Positions 57,603 through 64,000 of a stretch of 64,000 nt of DNA are shown here, piece by piece. The notes beneath the pieces are model-generated. The model was given only the letters and a program-made list of their open reading frames with translations, searched no databases and was not told the DNA's origin. The stretch's first letter is position 1, and every line of letters starts with the position of its first letter. Made by a program: the position numbers and the translations under genes. This stretch comes from Alteraquisediminimonas sediminicola (GTDB taxonomy: Bacteria > Pseudomonadota > Alphaproteobacteria > Sphingomonadales > Sphingomonadaceae): assembly GCF_019740335.1 (NCBI RefSeq), contig NZ_JAHXZS010000005.1:1-64000 (forward strand), written 5' to 3'.

Positions 57603-58204
57603 TTTTCCTCATTTGTGGAAAATACATTAGTCGAGAGGCCAACCCCTGCCTCCCAACCAGCATGGCATTATAGCCATATCGCCGCGCACTTATTTCACAG
57701 GCGTTGATAAAAATTGGCGCGGCAGCCAACGACTATATGAGCACAAGCAATGATCCTTGCGTGATCACCTGCGCATCGCAATTTCGTCCCGCCGGAGTTC
57801 TGCGCCAGATCAAAAGGCTACAGATATAATCGCAATCAATTTGGCGGGGATGGGTTAGCCCAATATTGGACCATATTGGACAAAAACGCCTTATATTTGC
57901 ATGAAATTTTATAAATTATTTACAAAACAATAGGCGTGTTAGAACTAATCTAAATAATTATAAGTTTAATTTTATTTAAATATTGTAATTTTATTTTGAT
58001 ATTTAAAAATTATATTAAATATATTATAAATATGTATTTTATATAGTGGATATAACTAAAATATAAACATATATAATCTCATACCGTTTATTATAAGTTG
58101 CCACAGCTTAAGCTCATCCAACCAAATCAACTTGACAAATTTCAATCCGATTTGGATTCGCTGCCGCTTGCGCTCGATCGAATAGCAATCACAACCTACA
58201 TCCT
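57603..58204. other. Gene-poor, very AT-rich interval after tRNA-Val
   Basis: About 600 nt with no credible gene. From about 57885 to 58090 the sequence is almost pure A/T (for instance long runs such as TTTAATTTTATTTAAA), far below the roughly 57 percent GC elsewhere. Just before it, two near-identical palindromes lie side by side: CCAATATTGG (57860-57869) and CCATATTGG (57871-57879). Only tiny frames occur. It looks like a foreign or decayed sequence, or an AT-rich regulatory/silenced stretch. Confidence 0.7.
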
Positions 58205-58612
58205 ATGAGTAAAGTAGCGTTCGAGTTACCCACAGCCCATGCATTGCACGACGGCCAGCACAATTGGCTGGCATCGGCAGCAGGACTCGCGCGCGCAAGC
58301 GAAGAATATGCACATATCTATTTTCTAGGCAGTGGCGAACGTCTCATCGGCGGTTGGCGTCTTTCTGATGGATTGGCAAATGCCGTCAGCTTCAACACCC
58401 CTTTGATACTTCGGCACGGGCTGTTAATCGGCGCCAGACAATTGGCGCTGGCGCATAATCATCCGAGTGGCGACCCTCGTCCCAGCATCGCCGACATCGA
58501 ACTCACACGGCAATTGGTCAGAGGTTGCCATGCGCTGGCATTGCAACTGGTCGACCATGTGATTTTATCGCGCACCGGCGATTATAGCATGAAGTTAGCC
58601 GGGCAATTATAA
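58205..58612 (+). CDS. JAB/RadC-like (MPN) domain protein, short
   Basis: A 135-residue protein carrying the RadC-type JAB metalloprotease-like motif: His84-x-His86-P-S-G (LALAHNHPSGDPRPS) with Asp97 following, and VDHVILSRTGDYSM near the end. It lacks the N-terminal helix-hairpin-helix of full RadC. Such short JAB proteins are common in accessory and mobile regions; its place beside a tRNA and an AT-rich tract fits that. Function unknown. Confidence 0.82.
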   Translation: MSKVAFELPTAHALHDGQHNWLASAAGLARASEEYAHIYFLGSGERLIGGWRLSDGLANAVSFNTPLILRHGLLIGARQLALAHNHPSGDPRPSIADIELTRQLVRGCHALALQLVDHVILSRTGDYSMKLAGQL

Positions 58613-58677
58613 CCCAATTTCTATCGCCGGATCATCTGTCGGGACATGGTGGATGATTGAAACGCAGAAAATTGACA

Positions 58678-58712
58678 AGAAAAAGGGCGCGCAGGCTATT
58701 GCCCACGCGCCC
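58678..58712 (-). terminator. Intrinsic terminator of the cold-shock gene
   Basis: On the minus strand, a GGGCGCG / CGCGCCC stem with an inner GGC/GCC pair, followed by five or so Us (58684-58680). It starts 26 nt after the stop of the cold-shock gene. Confidence 0.85.
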
Positions 58713-58737
58713 AATCTCTATTCCGATCTGAGGCAGA

Positions 58738-59556
58738 TCAGGCGGACTGCTGCAAATTCACAGCCGCATATTTGCCGCGACGATCAATCTCAATATCGAA
58801 TTCGAGACGATCACCTTCGTTCAACGAAGGCATGCCGGCACGTTCAACTGCCGAGATGTGCACGAATGCATCAGGCTGGCCATCATCGCGCTGGATGAAA
58901 CCGAAACCCTTCATCGCGTTAAAGAACTTCACCGTACCAGAAGCACGTTCACCAGTGAGCTGACGCTGCGGTCCAGCATTGCGCTCGAAACCACCAGCAC
59001 CGGCAGGGCGCGGTTCACGCGGTTCGCGCGGAGCACGTTCTTCGACCGGCATCGGTTCGCCATCAATCTGAAGATCGGTTGCCGAAATACGGCCACCACG
59101 ATCAACCAGCGTGAAACGCAGCGGCTGGCCATCAGCCAGACCAGTCAGGCCGGCCTGTTCAACAGCCGAAATGTGCACGAACACATCTTCGCCGCCATCA
59201 TCACGCACGATGAAGCCAAAACCCTTTTGGCCATTGAAGAACTTAACGACGCCGGAACCTTCGCCGATAACCTGCGGGGGCATACCGCCACCGCCGCCAC
59301 CGCCACGACCGCCGCCGAAACCGCCGCCGCTGCGACCGCCGCCGAAGCCGCCGCCACCTGCGCGATCACCGCCGCCGAAGCCGCCACGATCACCACCGCC
59401 GAAACCGCCGCGGTCGCCAAAACCGCCACCGAAGCCACCACGATCGCCGCCGAAGCCGCCACGATTGGCGAAGGGATCAAAACCGCCTTCACCACCGAAA
59501 TCATCGCGCTTGTCACGTCCACCGCGCTGACCGCGCCGCCCTCTATCAAAACCCAT
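58738..59556 (-). CDS. Two-domain cold-shock protein with Gly/Arg/Phe-rich N terminus
   Basis: A 272-residue RNA chaperone-like protein. Residues about 1-98 are low complexity, with repeated GGFGG, DRGG and FGGG units and an RGRRGQRGGRDKRDDF start. Two cold-shock domains follow: CSD1 at about 101-165 (VVKFFNGQKGFGFIVRDDGG, DVFVHISAVEQAG) and CSD2 at about 206-271 (TVKFFNAMKGFGFIQRDDGQ, AFVHISAVERAG), joined by an Arg/Pro/Glu linker. ATG at 59556 is chosen over an upstream one. Role probably in RNA binding at low temperature or stress. Confidence 0.93.
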   Translation of the reverse strand: MGFDRGRRGQRGGRDKRDDFGGEGGFDPFANRGGFGGDRGGFGGGFGDRGGFGGGDRGGFGGGDRAGGGGFGGGRSGGGFGGGRGGGGGGGMPPQVIGEGSGVVKFFNGQKGFGFIVRDDGGEDVFVHISAVEQAGLTGLADGQPLRFTLVDRGGRISATDLQIDGEPMPVEERAPREPREPRPAGAGGFERNAGPQRQLTGERASGTVKFFNAMKGFGFIQRDDGQPDAFVHISAVERAGMPSLNEGDRLEFDIEIDRRGKYAAVNLQQSA

Positions 59557-59660
59557 GCTCTTCAAATCTTTCCAGGTCGCCCGTATCGCGTATCGCAAGA
59601 AAACTGCGTCGGGCCGACCGCATTCTTCCAGATGCCCTCAGTGAAAAACATTTAGGCAGC

Positions 59661-59702
59661 GAATCATCCTATCCCAATTTTGCAAACTCGGATAGAAGAT
59701 TC
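59661..59702. repeat. Extended inverted repeat upstream of the cold-shock gene
   Basis: Nested arms GAATC...CTATCC and GGATAG...GATTC span 42 bp around a 15-nt centre, 105-146 nt before the cold-shock start codon. Its outer arms are GANTC sites. It is the most structured part of the 359-nt gap 59557-59915, which otherwise holds the divergent promoters of the cold-shock gene and bdhA and no gene. Confidence 0.5.
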
Positions 59703-59915
59703 TCGTTCGTCTTAATTCCAGAGTATGAATACTCTCCAAAGCTGCTCAAAGCCGCCCCTGTGCGCGCTGTCTGGCACTATAATGACCCTTCATCATTGGC
59801 AAAACGCTTGCCCAATCATGACTGGACCGGCCATATCAGGGCACAAGATTAACACATTGGACAATGTGCGCGATTCCGCTGTTGGATGTCCGCGCGACGT
59901 GAAAGGGATGGCTTC

Positions 59916-60701
59916 ATGTTTCTCAAGGGCAAGACGGCGCTGATCACCGGCTCCACCTCCGGCATCGGGGCGGCCTATGCGACAGCACTCGCCCGCGAGG
60001 GTGCGGCGATCGTGATCAACGGCTTTGGCGATGCGGCCGAAATCGAGGCCCAGCTTGCCGAGCTGCGCAGCCTGAGCGGCACCACCGCCACTTTCTGCGG
60101 TGCCGATCTCGCCAATCCGCAAGGCGTGCAGCAGATGCTCGATCAGGCCGCAGCGGAACTGGGCGGGGTGGATATTCTCATCAACAATGCCGGCATTCAG
60201 CATGTCTGCCCGGTCGAAGATTTCCCGCTGGAAAAATGGGATCAAATCGTCGCGATCATGCTCACCGCGCCGTTTCTCCTGATTCGGGGCGTGGTGCCGC
60301 AGATGAAGGCCAAGGGCTGGGGCCGAATTATCTCCACCGCCTCCGCCCATAGCCTGACCGCCAGTCCCAACAAATCCGCTTATGTCTCGGTCAAGCACGG
60401 GCTGACGGGCCTCACCAAGACGGTGGCACTGGAAACCGCTCGCGACGGCATCACCGCCAATTGCATTTCGCCGGGCTATGTCTGGACGCCCTTGGTAGAA
60501 AAGCAGATCCCCGACACGATGAAAACGCGCAACATGACCCGCGAACAGGTGTTGAACGAGGTCTTGCTCGCGTCCAGCCCGCAGCGTTCCATGGCCATGC
60601 CGGAAGAAATCGCGGCGCTGGCGCTTTTCCTCTGCCGCGATGAGGCCAAGTCGATTACGGGGGCGAATTACTCCGTCGACGGCGGCTGGACCGCTCAATA
60701 A
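59916..60701 (+). CDS. bdhA: 3-hydroxybutyrate dehydrogenase
   Basis: A 261-residue SDR converting D-3-hydroxybutyrate to acetoacetate. Marks: ALITGSTSGIGAAYATALA, ILINNAGIQHVCPVEDFP, IISTASAHSLTASPNKSAYVSVKHG with the Ser-Tyr-Lys triad, and CISPGYVWTPLVEKQIPD. ATG 59916 follows AAAGGGATGG. It acts after PhaZ in PHB use. Confidence 0.94.
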   Translation: MFLKGKTALITGSTSGIGAAYATALAREGAAIVINGFGDAAEIEAQLAELRSLSGTTATFCGADLANPQGVQQMLDQAAAELGGVDILINNAGIQHVCPVEDFPLEKWDQIVAIMLTAPFLLIRGVVPQMKAKGWGRIISTASAHSLTASPNKSAYVSVKHGLTGLTKTVALETARDGITANCISPGYVWTPLVEKQIPDTMKTRNMTREQVLNEVLLASSPQRSMAMPEEIAALALFLCRDEAKSITGANYSVDGGWTAQ

Positions 60702-60735
60702 ACCCTACCGTCTATTACGCATCGAAAGACCGATC

Positions 60736-61968
60736 ATGTCCGAACGTTCGCCGCTGGCCCCTGCCGCATTCCCTGATCTGCCCGCGATTGAAGGCGTGAC
60801 CTTGCGTGTCGCCCGCGCCCGCTACAAGCAATGGGACCGCTGCGACCTGACTTTTGTCACCCTTGCATCAGGCACCAGCGCCGCAGGCGTCACCACCACC
60901 AGCAAATGCCCCTCACCCGAGGTCGAATGGTGCCGGTCGGCGCTCAATGAGGGCAAGGGCCAGGCCCGCGCGCTGATCGTCAATGCGGGCAATTCCAACG
61001 CCTTTACCGGCCATCGTGGCCGCGCGGCGGTAGAGGCCATCACCGGTCGCATCGCACAGGAGCTGGGCTGCGATGCCGCGCAGGTGTTCGTATCATCGAC
61101 CGGCGTGATCGGCGTGCCGCTACCGATCGACAAGGCGATGGCGGGGATCGACAATGCGCTCCATGCCGAACCTTGCGGCTGGGAAGCAGCGGCAGAGACG
61201 ATCATGACGACCGACACCTTTGCCAAGGCCGCCGTGACCAAGGCCGTGATCGGCGACAAGACTGTGAATCTTGTCGGCATCATCAAAGGCTCCGGCATGA
61301 TCGCGCCCGACATGGCGACGATGCTCGGCTATGTCTTCACCGATGCCGCCGTGTCCCCGGCGCTGCTCCAGCACATGTTGTCGGCAGCGAACAAGACCAG
61401 CTTTTCCTGCATCACGGTCGATAGCGACACCTCCACCTCCGACACCGTCCTCGCCTTTGCGACGGGGGCGGCGGGCAATGCGCCGCTCAACAACATGGAC
61501 GATGTGGGGGCCGAAGCCTTTCAGGCGGCGTTGACCGATCTCTGCCTGCAACTCGCGCATCTCGTCGTGAAAGACGGCGAAGGGGCGAGCAAGTTCATCC
61601 GGATCGACGTGTCAGGCGCGGTCGATGACATGAGCGCCCATCGCATCGCCCTGTCCATCGCCAATAGCCCATTGGTCAAAACCGCCATCGCGGGCGAGGA
61701 CGCCAATTGGGGCCGCATCGTCATGGCTGTCGGCAAGGCGGGCGAACCCGCCGAACGCGACCAGCTTTCGATCCGCTTTGGCACCACCATCGTGGCCGAG
61801 GGCGGTCTGGCGGTTGAGGGCTATGACGAAGCCCCGGTCGCCGCGCATCTCAAGGGCCATGACATCGACATCGCCGTTGATCTTCACCTCGGCCATGGCC
61901 GCGCGACCGTGTGGACCTGCGACCTGACCCATGGCTATATCAGCATCAACGCCGATTATCGGAGCTAA
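60736..61968 (+). CDS. argJ: Bifunctional ornithine acetyltransferase / N-acetylglutamate synthase
   Basis: A 410-residue Ntn-type enzyme of arginine synthesis. The autocleavage region is GIIKGSGMIAPDMATMLGYV, with the Thr of MATML as the nucleophile of the beta chain. Other marks: NAGNSNAFTGHRG and AVGKAGEP. ATG at 60736; a longer frame overlaps bdhA. Followed after 5 nt by gst. Confidence 0.96.
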   Translation: MSERSPLAPAAFPDLPAIEGVTLRVARARYKQWDRCDLTFVTLASGTSAAGVTTTSKCPSPEVEWCRSALNEGKGQARALIVNAGNSNAFTGHRGRAAVEAITGRIAQELGCDAAQVFVSSTGVIGVPLPIDKAMAGIDNALHAEPCGWEAAAETIMTTDTFAKAAVTKAVIGDKTVNLVGIIKGSGMIAPDMATMLGYVFTDAAVSPALLQHMLSAANKTSFSCITVDSDTSTSDTVLAFATGAAGNAPLNNMDDVGAEAFQAALTDLCLQLAHLVVKDGEGASKFIRIDVSGAVDDMSAHRIALSIANSPLVKTAIAGEDANWGRIVMAVGKAGEPAERDQLSIRFGTTIVAEGGLAVEGYDEAPVAAHLKGHDIDIAVDLHLGHGRATVWTCDLTHGYISINADYRS

Positions 61969-61973
61969 AAGCC

Positions 61974-62585
61974 ATGTTGACGATCTGGGGCCGCATCAAT
62001 TCCCATAATGTGAAAAAGATCGTCTGGTTCGCGCAAGAACTGGGCCTGCCATTTGTCCGCCATGATGTCGGCGGGCAATTCGGTATGGATGCGGCCTATC
62101 TCGCGAAAAATCCCAACGCCCTGATCCCGACCATCGAGGATGCAGGGATGATCTTATGGGAATCGAACGCCATCCTGCGCTATCTCGCCGCGCAATATGG
62201 CGCGGATCGTTTCTGGCCCTCAAACCCGGCGATCCGCGCACAGGGCGATAAATGGATGGACTGGCAATTTGCCTATGCCGATGCCCAGCGCCGCGCCTTT
62301 GGCAATCTCATCCGCGTGCCAGCGCCCGACCGCAATCATGAAGCCATTGCGCTATCCGCCAAGAAATCCGGCGACATGATGGCCGTGCTGGATGCCGCCC
62401 TCGCCCAACAGCCGTGGCTATCGGGCGATCAATTCGGCGTGTTCGATGTGCCGATGGGGGTCTATGCCCATACATGGTTCACGCTCGACATCGACCGGCC
62501 AGACCGGCCACATGTGCGCGACTGGTATGACCGACTCTTGGCCCGCCCGGCCTTTGCCGAGATCGCAGCGATTCCTTTGAGCTAA
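61974..62585 (+). CDS. Glutathione S-transferase family protein
   Basis: A 203-residue GST. The thioredoxin-like N-terminal domain (LTIWGRINSHNVKKIVWFAQ) with NPNALIPTIEDAGMILWESNAILRYLA, which holds the cis-Pro (LIPTI) and the glutathione Ser (ESNA), and a helical C-terminal domain. 5 nt after argJ, convergent with purD. Substrate unknown. Confidence 0.93.
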   Translation: MLTIWGRINSHNVKKIVWFAQELGLPFVRHDVGGQFGMDAAYLAKNPNALIPTIEDAGMILWESNAILRYLAAQYGADRFWPSNPAIRAQGDKWMDWQFAYADAQRRAFGNLIRVPAPDRNHEAIALSAKKSGDMMAVLDAALAQQPWLSGDQFGVFDVPMGVYAHTWFTLDIDRPDRPHVRDWYDRLLARPAFAEIAAIPLS

Positions 62586-62596
62586 GGCGTTACGCC

Positions 62597-63880
62597 TCAG
62601 CCCTCCGCCTGCTCCCGCGCGACTTCACGCCAGCCAATATCTCGACGGCAAAAACCGGTGGCAAAATCGATGCCATCGACCGCGCGATAGGCCGCCGCTT
62701 GTGCCGCGCCGACTGTCGCGGCACGCGCCGTCACGTTCAACACCCGTCCGCCATTGGCCACGAGCTGCCCATCCTTCAACGCCGTCCCGGCATGGAAAAC
62801 GACGAGATCGTCCCCGCTCACATGATCAATGCCGTTGATCGCGCCGCCCTTTTCCGGTGTGCCGGGATAGCCCTTGGCCGCCATCACCACCGTCAACGCC
62901 ACCCGCGCATCAAAGGTCAACGGCGCAATGCGATCCAGCGTGCCGTTCGCGGCTGCGAGCAAGATCGGCAACAGATCATCCGTCAGGCGCATCATCAGCA
63001 CCTGCGTTTCCGGATCGCCGAACCGCGCATTATATTCGATCAGCTTCGGCCCTTGGTCCGTCAGCATCAGCCCGGCAAACAACACGCCGATATAGGGCAT
63101 GCCCTCATCCGCCATGGTCTTGACCGTCGGGCGAATAATCCGCGCCATCACGGCCTCTTCCAGTTCGGGCGTCAGCACAAAAGCCGGGCTATACGCGCCC
63201 ATCCCGCCGGTATTAGGGCCGGTGTCGCCATCGCCAACGCGCTTGTGATCCTGCGCGGACCCAAAGGCGAGGACGTTCACGCCATCGGTCAGGGCAAAGA
63301 AGCTCGCCTCTTCGCCGGTCATGAATTCTTCGATCACCACCGAAGCGCCCGCCGTGCCAAAGCCGCCGCCGAACATCTCTTCGATCGCATCCACCGCCTG
63401 TGCGCGGGTTTCGGCGATAATCACGCCCTTGCCCGCGGCAAGGCCATCGGCCTTGATCACCACCGGCAGGCCAAAGCGTTCCAGATCGGCCAATGCCGCC
63501 GCCTTGTTGTCATGGCGCGCATAGGCGGCCGTGGGAATATCGGCGCGGGCGCACATATCCTTGGTAAAGCCCTTGGAGCCTTCCAACTGCGCGGCCAGCC
63601 TGCCGGGGCCGAAGATCGGCACGCCCGCCGCCCGCAGCGAATCACCTAGGCCATCGACCAACGGCGCTTCCGGCCCGACCATGACAAGGCCGATGGCCTT
63701 ATCCTGACAAAAGGCGATGACCGCCACATGGTCCGTCACATCCAGATCGGTCAATTCGGCAAAAGCCGCAATTCCGGGGTTGCCCGGCGCGGCATACAGC
63801 GTATCGAGCGTTGGGGATTGCGCCAGCTTCCATGCCAGCGCATGTTCGCGGCCACCCGATCCGATCAACAGGACATTCAT
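62597..63880 (-). CDS. purD: Phosphoribosylamine-glycine ligase
   Basis: A 427-residue ATP-grasp enzyme in purine synthesis. N terminus [20 protein letters not shown], then [22 protein letters not shown]-grasp [18 protein letters not shown] and [21 protein letters not shown] at 63880 has GGAAAG upstream and overlaps the divergent xseA start codon (CATG). Confidence 0.97.
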   Translation of the reverse strand: MNVLLIGSGGREHALAWKLAQSPTLDTLYAAPGNPGIAAFAELTDLDVTDHVAVIAFCQDKAIGLVMVGPEAPLVDGLGDSLRAAGVPIFGPGRLAAQLEGSKGFTKDMCARADIPTAAYARHDNKAAALADLERFGLPVVIKADGLAAGKGVIIAETRAQAVDAIEEMFGGGFGTAGASVVIEEFMTGEEASFFALTDGVNVLAFGSAQDHKRVGDGDTGPNTGGMGAYSPAFVLTPELEEAVMARIIRPTVKTMADEGMPYIGVLFAGLMLTDQGPKLIEYNARFGDPETQVLMMRLTDDLLPILLAAANGTLDRIAPLTFDARVALTVVMAAKGYPGTPEKGGAINGIDHVSGDDLVVFHAGTALKDGQLVANGGRVLNVTARAATVGAAQAAAYRAVDGIDFATGFCRRDIGWREVAREQAEG

Positions 63881-64000
63881 GAACGATCTTTCCGACAATG
63901 AGGATAACGCCCGGCTGTTAGCCGAAGCCACGCCCGGGGACAACGCACCAGCCCTTAGCGTATCGGAATTGTCTGCGGCATTGAAGCGCAGCGTCGAGGA
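63879..64000 (+). CDS. xseA: Exodeoxyribonuclease VII large subunit, N-terminal part (gene runs off the window)
   Basis: About 40 residues visible: [20 protein letters not shown] then [20 protein letters not shown]. The segment [17 protein letters not shown] is the usual N terminus of sphingomonad XseA, leading into the OB-fold. The start has AGGAC about 5 nt upstream. Its ATG shares the CATG with the purD start on the other strand. Confidence 0.8.
   Translation, partial: MNDLSDNEDNARLLAEATPGDNAPALSVSELSAALKRSVE

Noticed and set aside
57528-58640. Integrated element flanked by tRNA repeats
   Set aside because: No integrase gene and no second copy of the tRNA 3' end were found, so only a remnant can be proposed.
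58858-59655. A 265-residue Ala/Thr-rich plus-strand frame over the cold-shock gene
   Set aside because: It mirrors the Gly-rich repeats and cold-shock domains of the minus strand; the low-complexity pattern explains it.
62699-63649. A 316-residue plus-strand frame over purD
   Set aside because: Antisense of purD with His/Arg/Ala bias typical of such frames.

Overview
The window reads as ordinary chromosome of an alphaproteobacterium of the order Sphingomonadales. Support: a CtrA response regulator with a CtrA box in its own promoter, CpdR, the alphaproteobacterial SspB adaptor, a TimA/Tim44-type adaptor, an ATP12 chaperone, a petABC operon with fused-length cytochrome b, N-formylglutamate amidohydrolase, polyhydroxybutyrate enzymes, and a two-domain cold-shock protein with a glycine-rich N terminus. 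Genus is not assignable by eye. There is no prophage, insertion sequence, CRISPR array or rRNA operon. One tRNA gene (Val-GAC) and the RNase P RNA are present.

Layout. 1-8.3 kb: end of an exbB-tonB locus, pterin genes (folM-like, folB), dapE, rpiB-glyA-nrdR, and ctrA. 8.3-14.4 kb, all on the minus strand: an acyl-homoserine-lactone synthase (luxI family), a phytanoyl-CoA dioxygenase-like oxygenase, an NfrB-like membrane glycosyltransferase, an outer-membrane barrel-like protein, a TauE/SafE transporter and a TIGR02186 protein. This is the most unusual part of the window. 14.4-18.4 kb: a tightly overlapping minus-strand operon mutM-crcB-rluA-HAD-small membrane protein-ATP12. 18.5-30 kb: sodC, an MFS carrier with cysK, an aspartate-type aminotransferase, a LemA-like protein, exported msrB-msrA, alaS, a CPA2 antiporter and a formylglutamate amidohydrolase. 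30-36.5 kb: a probable small RNA on the minus strand, small membrane and conserved genes, phaZ, nat and prs. 36.6-43.8 kb: nadE with two peptide-binding lipoproteins and no permease, then smr-mltA-timA. 44-55 kb: lipB, hemF, trmL, petABC, sspB, ffh-rpsP-rimM and rnpB. 55-64 kb: an amidase, a DMT exporter, cpdR, tRNA-Val, a very AT-rich gene-poor stretch with a small JAB/RadC-like gene, the cold-shock protein, bdhA, argJ, gst, purD and the start of xseA.

How the genes work together. ctrA, cpdR and sspB all belong to cell-cycle control and ClpXP proteolysis in alphaproteobacteria, although they are far apart here. phaZ and bdhA both serve polyhydroxybutyrate mobilisation. The luxI block suggests quorum-controlled production or modification of a surface glycan and/or a chemically modified signal: a LuxR-type dyad lies at the expected distance from a predicted luxI promoter, but no luxR gene is in the window. 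The strongest non-coding candidate is a ~108-nt RNA at 30171-30278 with its own promoter, a UUCG hairpin, two C-rich anti-Shine-Dalgarno segments and a strong terminator.
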